Assembly: GCF_022539315.1 (NCBI RefSeq)
Contig: NC_066316.1
Location: 104,030,179-104,094,178 of the forward strand
DNA from: Serinus canaria
Taxonomy: Eukaryota; Chordata; Aves; Passeriformes; Fringillidae
Length of the DNA stretch: 64,000 nt
Reading direction: 5' to 3'
Positions 1 to 11,917 of this stretch are shown piece by piece. Below the pieces are notes generated by a model. It had not been told where the DNA came from, did not search any database, and saw nothing but the letters and a program-made list of their open reading frames with translations. Position numbers and translations under genes: made by a program. The number at the start of each line of letters is the position of its first letter. The stretch's first letter is position 1.

Positions 1-154
1 CCCTATCCCTGGAAACATTCTAGGTCAGGTTGGATGGGGCTCTGAGCAATCTGATCTAGTTGAAAGTGTCCCTGCACATTGCCTAGGGGTTGGACTGGAT
101 GACCTTTAAAGGACCTTTAAACCCACACTACTCTAGGATTCAGTGATTCTATGA
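1..154 (+). mobile_element. CR1 LINE, 3' terminal fragment (cut by window edge)
   Basis: This is the last part of a CR1 non-LTR retrotransposon 3' untranslated region. The diagnostic order is visible: a 'caggttggatggggctctgagcaa' type segment at 27-50, a 'gtccctgcac' segment, 'ggttggactggatgacctttaa' at 87-108, and an 'attctatga' terminus at 147-155. CR1 elements end in short ATTCTATG-type repeats rather than poly(A), which sets strand and 3' end. Divergence is substantial, so the copy is old. The 5' part lies outside the window. Confidence 0.9.
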
Positions 155-3100
155 CTGACAACAAACTCCTGTTAACTTACGAGGTATGTTGAAATAATAA
201 ATGCAGACAATTCCATTTGAGAAATACTCTGTAATGTTCTGTGGTTATTTTTCATTATAGTCTGTGGGAACCTATTATTTTGGGGTTTTAGTTTTCTTGG
301 GGTTTCCTTTGGGGGGTAACATTTCAAGTAGTTGCTATTTTCAATACAATTATTTTTTAATAGCACAAAGGTGAGGTTAGGCTGTTACTGGAGCTACTGA
401 GCTCAGCTGTTTCGCTGTTGTGGCCAGTTTTGCTGTTCACTCTGCTTAGAAAGCCATTGGAAACTGGATTCAACTGCCTACATGTAGCAAGTGCTATTTG
501 ACACATAGAGACAGGACCTATCAGGCTCTTTCTGGTCTGGCAGCTGGTGTCTGAACATCTCAGGACACAATGACATCCCCTAGGACATCTTGGCTGGGAC
601 CTTCAGGTGTTTCTGTAGTCCAATCCTGTCCTGGCAGCCTGCCATCATTGACTGAATTCTAGTGAGCAGCACCACCTTACCAACTGTATTTAAAAAGACT
701 GAAATTAGCAACATTTCCAAGTTTACCAATAAATTCATAGGTACTGTCCTTGAAAGAGAGCAGAAGAAACATGTATGCATACCTGTGTGTGTGGAATGTG
801 ATTGCATATGCAGTGGGTTGATGGGAAGACTATAAAAATGTTTTTAGTAAAATTATGTATTACCCAGATATGAAATAAAAAAGAGTATTTAATTAAGAAA
901 GCAATTCCATTTGAAAACTGGGAAGCACACACACTTAAAGAATACATTTGGTGTATTTTTAGAAGTTCTCAACAGTCTGGGGTACAGGAGTGACATTCTT
1001 GCACTGAGTTTGGAAGTGTTAACTGGCCTTAGTATAAAAGTGCATTAAAGCTGCTCTTGTTACACATGAACTGGAGCTGGGGGCATTGTACTCATGTAAG
1101 TGCTGAACTTTCTCCACTAGTTCCTGGGCAGGAGCCCTGTAATCCTCTGGGAGTGTGTTTTGACAGTCCTTTTCATTGCTGAAAGCAGTGCTGAAAGGAA
1201 TTTCCTGCCTTGAATTTCAGAGGTCTATTGGAATTGCTTTACTGGGGAGACAGATTCTTCAGCAGGCAGGAGGGAGGTGGCTATGGTAGGGCAAGGCTGC
1301 TCCATAAAACTTGGCCTCGCTGCTCCTTCCAAGAAAAAGAATGGAAATTGGTCACTTTTTCTTCAGGCTCAGAAGTTAGCAGCTTGAGGTCCCATAGCAT
1401 TTTTGAACCTTCTCCCCTTCCTTTTTTGTGCTGTCTGTATAATTTAAGTAGAACAAGTGTGTTCAAGAATTTGCTATCAGCTTTTTGTAGGTCATATTTC
1501 TGAAGACCTCACAAGCATCACACTGCCATTTGCCAAAAAATTAACATAAGGTAAAGTGAAATTCCAGCATATGGCTGGAAGAAATTCAAGTGAGCGCAAT
1601 ATGTAAATAATCAGACTTTCAGCTTCTGCCCTTTACTAAAGGTGTTTCCTTTGTTTCAATCAGTTCTTTATTATTTCAATATCCCATACCATTCTTTTAA
1701 TCACCAAATTCTCCTCTATTCCTAATTTCTTCAATTCTCAAATAAAATTTTAAAAGTATGTTTTGCTAAAACATACTGAGTTTAATATTAGAATTTTTTT
1801 TCATAATGCTCCAAATTAAATAGGCTTGGAGCAACTCTTTATTTTAAATCTTACATTGCTAAAAATGGCAAAGGAAGTTAGAAAGGATAATAAGTAACAC
1901 CTTTTTTGACTGCTGAAATTCAAATTCAACTAAATATAAACATTTTTTTCTCCTTGAAACTGAGATCATAAGCAGACAGCCACGTCTTTCCCAACTCCAA
2001 CTGACTAAATCTAGCTGCAGATTTATTTTAAGCACATAATGCCTTTGCTGATTAATCTTTTATATGTTTATCTTCACAGTATTCCTGTGAATGTAGGAGT
2101 TGCTGTTGTGTCTCCTTAGAAAACAAGCACATCAGTTGCATTATGTATTAAAACAATTTAAAATCTACCCTAACTGGAACAAGATATTCACATATAGCTG
2201 GCTTCTTGCATGAGTTTTCAGAGATGTATTTGAATTATTTGTTAAAATCAAAATTTGATAATATTCATAGATAAAAAGCAAAGTCTCTGAATTCACACTG
2301 TTATGCAGTAGTTAATTCTTCCCTCTGAAGCAGTACAATGGTGTGATACAATTCTTTAGCACTGAAGGAAAGTTCTCAGAATAAAGTTTTCCCTGGCTTG
2401 GGGGACATATTCCTGTGAACCTGAGAAGGAAAGCCTCTCTTCTCAAGCAGCCGTCTGGGTTCTCTGGGTACTCAAGATGAGCCCTGCTTGGCCACAACTA
2501 CCTCTGATTTCTTTTCCTACCTGTACTGATCTGGCAGATGATGAGGCCCTGAAAATTAGCCAGCTGCAGTCCCTCCTTTGATCAGTTAACCCCTGCCCTG
2601 CCAAGTATCAGTCACAGGAGCAAAGGGTTGTGATTTACATGGGGTTTGTTGTAGCTCATTGTTAGTGAGCATTAGCAAGTTTTAACTGAGCACCACAGGT
2701 CTCCCATTGTTTATACTAAAATTGCTGCTTTGGATGCTGAGAACATAAATTAGCAAAATGAGGTTTCAGTTGGTTTGGGAGAGTTTTTTTGTTTCAGAGG
2801 TTGCCTTTTCTTTCTTTGCTTTTTAGAAAAAATAATTAAGCTTTAATATTCTGGGTACATTTTTTAAAAGTGTAGTCTATGTTTATATTATTTGTCTAAT
2901 ACTATTTGTATGAAGTGGCCACCACCTGCATTTAATTTATCTTGTGACAGGTCTTTCCTGCCTTGATCTAAAATTCCTTAGAACACAGAAGAAGTGACTA
3001 TTTTCTGCTTGGACTTTACTGGCTAGCTCCAGTTTGATTGTTATGGGCCTCTTCGAGCCTGAACAGATAACATACATCCAGCACACAGGTTTTAAACTAA

Positions 3101-5032
3101 TTACTAATGTTCTTAAAGCACTTTGAAGAGTAAAAGAACAATACATGTGTTAATTATTATTAAGAACTTAGCTTTGAACATCATGTTCTGATATGAAAAA
3201 TGTTTAGTGAGTCCTCACCAAATTGTAGCATTATAAATGTATTTCATTAAGAGGTCATTAAGACATTAAAAGGCATCATTACTAATCTATACATGATCTA
3301 AGCTTGGCAAACCTCTGTAATCCAGACTCATTATATTAGCATGAGTGCCTTTCCGGCCAAAAAAGTGCTGAGATTTTGCATGGTAGCGTTTCCATTTATC
3401 AACGATATTACAGATGAAATAAAACCTCTGATTTTTGGAAAATCTCCCTTTCTAGTCCCATTACTTTTTCCTGGGCTTGATATGGTGCAGTTGTTGTTTC
3501 TGGCATTAATAGCTCTTAGGTTCAGCGTTGCACACATTATTTGAATTGAGTAGTCTTATACATGAAGTGCAAAAGATCTTCAGCAGGCTCTGTCCAGTGG
3601 TTTCTTGGATGTGCATCAGTGGATTTTGTGGGAGAAAAAATCTTTCTGGTACATAAGAGTTATACATGTTCTTTGATAATGTGTTCTAGAGAAACTGTTA
3701 ATTTTTCTAAATTACCAATTGTGATGTGTAGCACAATAAATAGACTGTTGAAAATCATGGTGATTTTCTTTAAAGTATGTATGTATGATGAAAATAAAGT
3801 GATGAACTTCCGAAATGAAAAATCCTCAAAGAAATCTGCTAAGAAAAATTCAAGAAACCCAGTGGGCTGCCTTTTCAGTTTTTCTGCAAGCTTTTATCTG
3901 TCACTTGTTTCTTAATTTGAGCTTTTCTGCTTTGAAAACTAAAAGAGTGGCCAGCCATTGACATGTGAAGAAGAGGCCCAGTGTTCTTCTTATTGCAATG
4001 TACTTCTCTAAACTGTGAAAAGAAAAATGAAATATTTTCTTAAAATGTGAAACTAATTTTTCAAAATAAATTTGATGCTTCAAAATATGAACATGTCTTT
4101 TTTGGGATAATTTAATGTACTATAAGAAAGTGTTAATAAATTTTTATAAACATGCTAAATCAATCTAAGGATAAATGTGACAATTTAATATAATGACTGA
4201 GATCCACAAACCCTATTTTGCATGTAATTGCAATATTGTAATGGCACAGTGCAATCATCATGTCAGTATTCTTGCTTATAAATTCTGAAGTATTTCACCA
4301 AAACCATCTACTGTGGCCAATGTATTTACTTTACTGTAAAATTCATTTTATCTGGAAGAATGCAGAAGATTTTTTGAGGTCCTGTACTTGCAAATGCTCA
4401 CATATCAGGTCATTTAATGGTCACTTAATATACTGAAGTGCATAAATATGCAGCACTGGAATTTGCAAAGCTTCTAAATGTCTAGTTCTATATAGTTAAA
4501 AATTAGGGATTTTACCCCTGACTTCCTTTAAGCTTTCTGTAACAAAATTCTGGTCAATATGCTGACTTGGAAAATACTTTCTTTCCAGTTATGGAAATTT
4601 ATGCTTAATATTAGATGCCAAGTTTAAATTCTGTTTGGGATTTAGATTCAGATTCAAATGCAGGCATCTAAATTGGGTGTCTTCAGTACAGCTAGTATGA
4701 CTTACCTAGATAAGAGAACAAACTATATGGCCTTGATGCAGTTGTCCACACTTGAGTCTCTGCTGCCACCTGAGATGCCCCTGGGCTTTTGAGACGATGG
4801 CTTCTGATACAGATGTGATGGAGGGTCTGTGGGAGCTCCTTGCCTGGCTAGGGAGGTGGCAGTGAAGAGTCCTGCAGGAAGGGAAATATATTGAGATGCT
4901 CAGGAGAATATGTTAGGATGATACCATTTAGATTGTGACATTAGACTGTTATCCTGGAAGTTATGAAATTCCAGGAGAATAACAGGGCTCTCAGCCACAG
5001 AACTCTATATCTGCACTACAGTTTTGCCATGC
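155..5032. other. Unique AT-rich sequence, no gene seen
   Basis: No ORF here has protein-like composition, and no LTR or clear CR1 was recognised. It includes ordinary T and A runs and the block at 3331-3545 listed separately. Most likely intergenic or intronic. Confidence 0.6.
3331..3545. other. Possible conserved noncoding element
   Basis: About 200 bases read open on both strands at once (plus 3341-3544, minus 3331-3537) and keep several CpGs in otherwise CpG-poor DNA, for example in 'tttccggcc', 'gtagcgttt' and 'ttcagcgttg'. The plus-strand translation matches no family I recognise. Double-strand openness with retained CpG is compatible with a constrained noncoding element, but chance is possible. 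This is inference only. Confidence 0.2.
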
Positions 5033-5055
5033 AAAAAAAAAAAAAAAAAAAAAAA
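5033..5055 (+). repeat. Poly(A) run, 23 nt
   Basis: An uninterrupted run of A follows 'ttttgccatgc' and is followed by G and four more A. No polyadenylation signal is obvious just upstream, so it is annotated only as a mononucleotide repeat. Confidence 0.9.
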
Positions 5056-6619
5056 GAAAAGTGGTAGAGGCTCTAGTGGCACCAGCCAAGTGAGTACAGC
5101 CCTATTTTCAAAGGTGACATAACCCATTTAGACTGAGGGTTTTGCCATTGTTGTACAGTGCCCTACCAGAGATTCTTGAGTGGTTTCCAAACAAGCTGGC
5201 AGGCTGGTATAGCCCAGTCCTTTTGGAAGCTGACACCTAGGGTCTTGAGACTTTAGGCAGACACGTTTTAACAAATATTCTTGAATAAGTAAGACTTAAT
5301 GACCAGAAAATGTAAATATTTTCTGAAAAATGTTATGCTAGAAGAATACTAGTGATGCCTGCAAAATAGAAATTGGGAAATTGAATATTCTTTTTATTTT
5401 ACTTTTATTTTTGTAAATAATATTAAGTGCACTGTGCAAATATTACCAATATAATGCCCTTTAATATTCTTAGAAGTGGTTCATGATGCAATGTTAAAAT
5501 TTTCTACCAGAACTTAAAAGCTTTGTACAGAAGACTGGCCTAGTATAAATAAATTGAATATATAAGATCTACACCTTTTCATCACAAACTGACTGACTCC
5601 TTCATTCCAATCAGATCAGTTGAGTCTTAGTACAGTGTTACAGAGCATACTCTTGAGTATCAGATAGCAGACTAATATACTGCAGATTGCATTAATCTTT
5701 CTTGTTATCTTTTCCTCTCTACCCTTTCTTTCCTATTTTTTGTGGTTTTGATTCTATGTTTGTTTTCATTGTTCCATAAGAAAGATTATCTTTACAGGAC
5801 ACACATTATAATTATGTTTACACATGCCTCCTATATCTCATTTACCTATGACTGGTGTTTGAACTCTTAATTTCTTTGCTGGATTATATGCACTTAATAA
5901 AAAATAGTTTAGAAAAAACCCCAACGTTAACTGATTTATAAGCTTATGTGCTTATCAGAACAAAGCTTAAGAGCACTTGGCTATGATATTAAACATATAG
6001 CCACGGATGAATGAAGACTTCCTTAGTCGGCACACAATTGGATTTTAATATCTCAAGCCCCTACGCATCAACCCACAGAGCAGCAGCGATGTCTTTTGTA
6101 CAGAAGTTTCACAGCTTCATAGTTAAGATATGTACCTAACAAATAAGATTGGGACTGAAAAGTTATCTCATAGACTGAGGAAGTTTGCTAACCATGAAAA
6201 TGTCAGCTGAAGACAGAAAAAAGGCAGTAAGATGGTTAATGCCTTATCTCTCTTGTTGAAGTTAAAATATTTTGTATCTACAAATGAGAAAGTAATGGTG
6301 TCTGGAAGGAGAGGAAGCACCAGGAACCCTGATTTTAAAGTTTACTCAGCTTTCACTGCTAGCAATATGGAAACTGGTATTACATTGCCCAGTAGCTAAG
6401 ATAAACAACAATCCCAGTGTAAGCATCACTTATCCCAGCAGAGTGCTCTTTCCCCTTTGCTTTTGGGTTTCATTATCAATCTTGTTAGAGTGACTTCAGT
6501 TTTTAAGGTGACCAAATGTTCTACTGCTTTAGTTTTTAAAAGACAGCTGTCCACATCCTAGGTGGGTATTTCAATGTCAGCAGTGAAGAGTCAGGTTTCA
6601 TAGTCATCCACTCACAGTG
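5056..6619. other. Unique AT-rich sequence, no gene seen
   Basis: Nothing recognisable was found. The part around 6000-6090 retains a few CpGs ('ccacgg', 'agtcgg', 'ctacgc', 'agcagcgatg') and may be worth a conservation check, but no feature can be claimed. Confidence 0.5.
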
Positions 6620-6925
6620 CAGCTGAGGTTGTCAAAAATCTCTGGAGGTTCTTTAGTCCAATCCACCTGCTCTAAGTAAGGGTGCATTAGAGCCTTGTGT
6701 CCAGTTGGATTTTGGGCATCTCCCAGCATGGAGCATCTGCAAGCTTTCTTGACCACTCTTCCAGAGTTTGATTATGTTTGCATTTAAAAAAAAAAAAAAG
6801 AAAATTTTTTTTCTTCTTCTGAAATGGAGTTTTTTGTGTTTCAATGAATCTCATCCTGTCATTTGGTGACAGTGTGAGGAATCTGGCTCCATCTTTTTCA
6901 TTCCTTCCCATTTGAACTCTTAACT
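6620..6925 (-). mobile_element. CR1 LINE fragment, decayed, minus strand
   Basis: On the plus strand this shows the reverse-complement CR1 3' region in the expected order: 'ctctggaggttctttagtcc' (6640-6659), 'aatccacctgctc', 'gtccagttggattttgggca' with 'tctcccagcatggagc', then 'gtgtttcaatgaatctcatc' and 'ctgtcatttggtgacagtgtg', then 'ctggctccatctttttca'. These correspond to the C-terminal end of CR1 ORF2 and its 3' UTR. The reading frame is broken, an A/T-rich insertion sits at about 6786-6815, and the terminal ATTCTATG repeats are not clear. An old, 5'-truncated copy. Confidence 0.75.
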
Positions 6926-9160
6926 AGGAAATGTTGGAAGCTTTTAGACTGTAGACTGTACAGCACACTTAGAGAATAAGTTTGTTAAAAATTATTGTAG
7001 TTCTGCTCAAATACAGTCATCTTTTCAGAAAGGCACAGCTAAAAGCTTGAGAAAAATCTTAAGCAGTCTTACAAAAAGTCATGCCTTGTCTTAAAAATTA
7101 GTAAAAAAAGATGAAGGATCCTAGAACAAAAAGTATCATTGTGAATACCACACTATTAATAGACCTTAGTGTTTCAATCTCTATGCTCTAATGTCAGGCC
7201 ATGCAGGTAAGGTGCCTTTTTAATGCACTATAAAGAGAGGTGATAGCTATCATTAGTACATGACCAAAGTCACATTGTTTTTTATCCAGAAGCCAATACC
7301 CTCAGTTCTTTCCTGAGACAAAAATAAACATGAAGATCCAGGGAAAAAAATTGAAAGAATTTTCCCTTGAGTAAATGGACAAAACAAAACATATTCATGA
7401 GTGCAGAAAAAATATATGGATATTTCCACTAACATCCACTGACATGGAGATAGATGGTGAGTATCCCCAGGGTAGAGAGAATCAGGAAGTCATAGAAGAA
7501 AGAAAAAGCTTGACTTGCTTGAAACACTATCTTTCAAGTTACATGTGTTTAGGAAAAATAAGCACAGTCTGGAACACAGTCATGGTACTAAGGTGAGAAG
7601 GTGATCAATTACAGGAGAATCTAAATAGATTGCTTGGAAAAGGGTTATTGTTTTTTCTATGTGTATTACCAAAGGAATACAAAAAGTTAAACCAAAGAAA
7701 AATCCCTTTGAAAACGGAAGTAAATCTAATATTATGTAGCAAATATAAAGCCTAACTCTTTTTGCAACAGGACATTGTTAATTCTCCTTTCATAGTGTGA
7801 TCTGAATGCTTAATAGTCATGTTCGGTCTCCTATTATTTAAGTCATTAATGAGAGTGTACAGTGAGGTATACAAGCTACTTATGTGCTTAAAATTAATTG
7901 GGCACATAAATGTTAGCAAGACAAATTCCTTTGTGCTGCATCAGTCACAGAGGTTTTTGGCAATTTTAAATTTTTTTAAAGCAGTTGAAGCTTTTGGGGT
8001 TTTTTTTTGCTTTTTTTTTTTTTTTTTAAGAAAGCCATAAATTGCAAAATGGACTTTTTAAACTTTTCTGATATTCTCTTTTTCTGACCTATTTGAAAGT
8101 GTATATAAATCTTATCTGCAACGTTTGGAATTTCCCATTAATAATAATGAAGAAAAAGAAAGGAACAATAAATTGTTTGAGAAGAGCCTGGAATTCTTCA
8201 CTAAGAGTTATTCAATAGAGTAGAAAACTGAACAAAGATATAAACATCAAACAAATGAAATTTTGATTGTCATTTATGAGGAGAAAACATCTGTAATGGA
8301 TAGAACAAAAAATCTTGAATCTTAATATTCAGACTTTAATGAGTAAACAGATATTTCACCATCTTGTAAAACAATAGTATTATGAGCTCAGTCTGGTTAG
8401 AACTACTCGGGTGCCTAAAGACAGCCTTAAGTGTTTTTCTGGATCAGGCCAGAATGGTCAGCACCCTGCCAGATTAATTCTTGGAAGAGTTTACGAAAGA
8501 TAGTGTGAAAACTTCTTGTGCATAGCAAGAAATCCAAAACAGTGACCAAACAATGCGCATTGACAACAGGGTGAGCCAAATTCTTGAAGAGAATGATCTG
8601 AGGTACAGAGTGTCAAAGAAAAAAAAAGATTTTTTTGTCTTTTTTTTTACTGGAAAAATTTTTGTCCTCAGTGACAGTTGAATGGGTTCCAGGCCAAAGC
8701 AGAGTTCCAAAACTTTTTTTTTTTGTATAAAACTTCAGGTTTGAAAACCTACTTCCATTTGCACAAGTGGGTGAATGAGCTCAATTGTGGTTGGGTTTGT
8801 GGGAAATGCTAATGTAAAGAAAATCAACACTTTCTGTCATAAAGCAGTGCAAAAAGCAGGGCCTGTGTCTAGATGTATGGAAACTGCTCAAAACTGGAAG
8901 AACTTTGAAATAACTTGCCTGTCTTGCTGGCTTGATAACCCCTTTTCATCAGAAGAAAGAATTTGCATATACTATTCACATTGAATTGTTTTCAAGAAAA
9001 TGTTTTACACTTCTACTTATGCTTCTTGCATTACATCCCCTTTTTTTCTCCCCACAGGATGGGTGTTATGCTAGATCTGTAATACTGCATGAGGATGTGA
9101 TCCTCCACCTTCATGAAACATTTTGCTTTCTCCTCATTGCCATTTGTTTGGGATCACTGA
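6926..9160. other. Unique AT-rich sequence, no gene seen
   Basis: No supported coding region or repeat family was found. It contains a 17-nt T run at 8011-8027 and shorter T runs around 8640 and 8716. Short ORFs here are of chance length and composition. Confidence 0.55.
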
Positions 9161-9164
9161 AGCT

Positions 9165-9303
9165 CGTGCAAACATTCAAGGCCAGGTTGGATGGGACTCT
9201 GAGAGACCTGGAATAGTGGAAGGTATCCTTGCCTATGGCAGGGGGGTTGGAACTGAATGATTTTAAGGTCCCTTCCAACACAAGCCTGTCTATGATTCTA
9301 TGT
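9165..9303 (+). mobile_element. CR1 LINE, 3' terminal fragment
   Basis: A typical CR1 3' UTR end: 'acattcaaggccaggttgga' (9172-9191), 'tgggactctgagagacctgg', 'ggcaggggggttggaactga' (9237-9256), 'aaggtcccttccaaca' and the terminal 'tatgattctatg' (9291-9302). Severely 5'-truncated, as most CR1 insertions are. It is better preserved than the copy at the left edge. Confidence 0.93.
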
Positions 9304-9465
9304 GGTTTTAAGGACAAAGGGATCCTTGGTCAAGTCCCTATTTGCTGGTAGTTGGTGACTCTTCTACATGCTTGCTCCATCCGCATTTCATCAACCCGGT
9401 TATGCTTTAATTAGTCTTTATTATGTATTTACTACCCAGCCACTCAGACAAATTCTAATTTCCCT
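9304..9465. other. Short spacer between CR1 and LTR
   Basis: Unique sequence of about 160 bases between two unrelated transposons. No feature seen. Confidence 0.5.
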
Positions 9466-10069
9466 TTGGCTCTGCTTGGGATGGAGTTTTCATCACAGCA
9501 GCTTGTGCGGTGCTGTGCTTTGGATTTGTGGCTGAAACAGTGTTGGTAACACATTAGTGTTTTGGCTTTTGCTGAACGGTGCTTGCACAGCATCAAGGTT
9601 TTCTCCCCCCTTGCCTACCCCCAGTGAAAAGGCTGGGGTAAGGCAAAATATTACAAGGAGACACATCTGGGACAGCTGATCCCCACTGACCAGAGGGATA
9701 TCCCATATCCTATGTCATTGTGCCCAGAATAAAAAACTGGCAGAAAGAAGAGGAAAGGGAAGTTATGGCATTTGTCTTGCCAAGTAACTATTGTGTGTGC
9801 AGGGCTCCTGCTGCCCAGGAAGAGGCTGGCTGTCTGCAAGCCTAAAGGAAGTAATGGATTCATTATTTACTTTGTTTTTCTTGCATGTGCAACCTTTGTT
9901 TTCTCTGTTAAACTGTTATCAACTTGGTCTGTGAGTCTTCTCACCTTCCTTCTACTTTCTCACTGTCATAGGGGAGAGGATCTGCCTGAGTGAGTGAGTG
10001 AGTGAGTGAGTGAGTGAGTGAGTGAGTGAGTGAGTGAGTATTTGGGAGCTAGCCAGGGCCAACCCACCA
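9466..10069 (+). mobile_element. Solo LTR, avian ERV family (diverged copy)
   Basis: This matches, in order, the landmarks of a common avian LTR: 'gcttgggatggagtttt' near the start, 'gtgctgtgctttggattt' (9511-9528), 'ggtaacacattagtgttttg' (9545-9564), 'gggacagctgatccccactg' (9670-9689), 'accagagggatatcccat', 'aataaaaaactggc' (9729-9742), 'ctgttaaactgttatcaact' (9905-9924), and a 3' end near 'gccagggccaacccacca'. The same landmarks occur in the copy at 28.5-29.1 kb, so two members of one family are present, of different subfamilies since only this one has the central segment 9760-9900. No internal retroviral genes adjoin it. Ends are approximate and no target-site duplication was recognised. 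The family is probably ERVL-like, but the exact name is uncertain. Confidence 0.8.
9987..10038 (+). repeat. (TGAG)13 microsatellite inside the LTR
   Basis: Thirteen perfect TGAG units run from 9987 to 10038. The tract sits where this LTR family usually carries a short GAGTGAGC-type purine-rich segment just before its 3' end, so it looks like an expansion of the element's own sequence. Confidence 0.95.
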
Positions 10070-11320
10070 TCTTGGCTAATTAATTGCTTGAATTAATGAA
10101 AGTAATTAATGAACCCTTTCCTTGTATAATAATAATAATCTATGAAATGTATCATTTGAATTGACCCTAAAATATAATTCACCACAAAGTGTGTAAAATC
10201 TGGAATTTTTTCTTCATTTTATCCATCTTTTTTCTAATGTTTAAATTTCAAGTGTTTTCAAGTCTGTAAGAGAATTTTATGTTGGCAAAACTGCAGCAAT
10301 TTTACAGGCTCCAACCTCAGACACATATTTCAGGTTTTCAGAGTTCTTTCACTATGTACAGTACATCTGAAGGCCTTGTCAGTTTGTATCCAATTTTACA
10401 TGTATTTGCTCTCTCTGGGTAGACTTTGGCCTATTTTACAAGAAGAGTTAGCTGATCTCTTTGAAGTCTGGAAGCACTGCTGCAGAGATTGGCTATTAAA
10501 GGAAGGAGGCACAGTGCCTGCTGTAAGGGGATTTCAGTCCTCATTGATCTCTAACATTTCCAGAGAGCAAATAATCCTGATAACATGGCTTATCAGTAGT
10601 CAGGTTAGTCTTTAAAGCAGATCCATACTGATAAAAGCAGAGAGGTAAACACAGTGAATTGTGAATGTATCCTGTATTTACTCAGCTCTGAATATTGCAG
10701 TGGCTATTTGTGAGGTTAATGAATACTGAGACTTTTGTAGATAAGCCTCCAACACTTAATTAGTGTTCCTTGTGGGAACTTGAAGTACATATCGAGAAGC
10801 CAAAAATAATGGGAATATCTGTAATTTTCTGACCTCCCTGAATTCCATGGTAACCTGAAAGGCCAAATATTAGAACATTGTTGCACAGTATTGCATAAGG
10901 CACTGGAATAGGCAACTTCTTTACACACAGAAATAACTACTCTATCTGTCATATTTTGGTTGTTGCTGGCACCTGTCAGTAATCAAGGAAACACCGATAG
11001 CAAATCCTCAATGAACAAAGCAATAATTCTGACCCCAGCAGGGTCAGTGATTTACTGGTTTAAATAGTTGAATGATTTAAATATTTAGTTTAAACTATTT
11101 TTAAAAAATTAAATAGTTTAAAAAAATTAAATATCATGAGATTCATTTAAGAGCATACCATAAGCAAGTCTTCCTTTCAGAAGCTCTGAATCAAACACAA
11201 CATTATTAATTCTTAGGTCAAGCATTGTGTGATGCAATGAAATGTAAATTTGCTCCCTGTACAAAAACCTGTGTAAATAAGAAAAGGTGATGGGTTGTAA
11301 TAGTAGATAACTCCCTTCTG
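10070..11320. other. Unique AT-rich sequence, no gene seen
   Basis: It begins with a homeobox-site-like cluster of TAAT motifs ('taattaattgcttgaatta', 10079-10097) and includes the AT hairpin at 11089-11122. No coding region is supported. Confidence 0.5.
11089..11122. repeat. AT-rich inverted repeat (12-bp arms, 10-nt loop)
   Basis: The left arm 'tttaaactattt' (11089-11100) and right arm 'aaatagtttaaa' (11111-11122) are perfect reverse complements around a 10-nt A/T spacer. The surrounding bases repeat the same TAAATAGTT words. Probably a low-complexity accident. Confidence 0.85.
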
Positions 11321-11351
11321 GTAGGTACAGGAGCACCCATCTCCTGGCCTG

Positions 11352-11597
11352 ATGTGCTCTCTAGAGAGGTGTGCTGGTAACAGGGATGTCACCGAGAGAC
11401 TGCCAAGCTTTGCAGAGGACACAAAGCATTACCTACTGCTGTTGTTTTGCATGGGCACCAGTGACACAGGCAGGAGCTGGCTGAGCAGGATCAGGAAGGA
11501 TTGCAGAGCCCTAGGAATAACGGTAAGGAACTTGTGCAGAGCTGGTATTTTTTTCACCAGTCCTCTTAGTCACAAGGACTTAGTCACAAGGGTTTGA
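11352..11597 (+). pseudogene. CR1 ORF1 remnant, SGNH esterase-like domain
   Basis: An open stretch of 81 codons resembles the esterase-like domain of CR1 ORF1, which in active elements is thought to aid retrotransposition. The motif 'GTSD' at residues 35-38 stands where a GxND block III is expected, so the conserved Asn is replaced by Ser. The frame is lost after about 11600, and the domain's C-terminal part continues in another frame to about 11690. No ORF1 start is present. Inactive. Confidence 0.7.
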
Positions 11598-11620
11598 AAG
11601 GGCCAGTTAAATCTGGTTGA

Positions 11621-11917
11621 TTGACAAATGGTTACAGGACTGGTGCCACAGCCAGGGGTTCAGCTTCCTTACTACAGGAGTTTGAGATCTATGGGGTGGC
11701 AAGGAGGGCACACAGCAAACTCAATACCCTGGACTTCAGAGAAGCAGACTTTGGCTTTGTCAGAGATCTGTTTGGTAATGTACCGTGGGATAGAGTCCTG
11801 AAAGGAAGAAGGGCACAAGAAAGCTGGCCAATATTTGAGGATCACCTCCCCCAAGCTCAGGAACGATGCATTCCAACAAAGTGGAAGTCAGGCAAAAGCT
11901 TTGGAAGGCCTGTGTGA
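11621..11917 (+). pseudogene. CR1 ORF2 (pol) remnant, linker before RT
   Basis: An open stretch of 98 codons. Roughly the first 22 residues translate ORF1-derived DNA in the wrong frame, and from about residue 30 ('SKLNTLDFREADFGF') the translation follows the CR1 pol region between endonuclease and reverse transcriptase, through 'VPWDRVLKGRRAQESW' and 'QAQERCIPTKWKS'. The frame then breaks at a stop. Similarity continues out of frame to the RT motif at 12513-12539. Inactive. Confidence 0.75.

Noticed and set aside
590..700. Possible minus-strand CR1 scrap ('gtagtccaatcctgtcc')
   Set aside because: Too short and without the expected neighbouring landmarks.
3562..3915. 117-codon plus-strand frame
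   Set aside because: Its composition resembles translated AT-rich intergenic DNA and no domain is visible.
5033..5055. Poly(A) run considered as a retrocopy tail
   Set aside because: No AATAAA or ATTAAA within the usual distance upstream and no transcript-like sequence recognised.
9987..10038. Regular tandem units considered as CRISPR-like
   Set aside because: A 4-base microsatellite without spacers, in a vertebrate genome.
11089..11122. AT hairpin considered as a small-RNA precursor
   Set aside because: Composed only of short A/T words repeated around it. The stem is short and AT-rich, so low complexity explains it.
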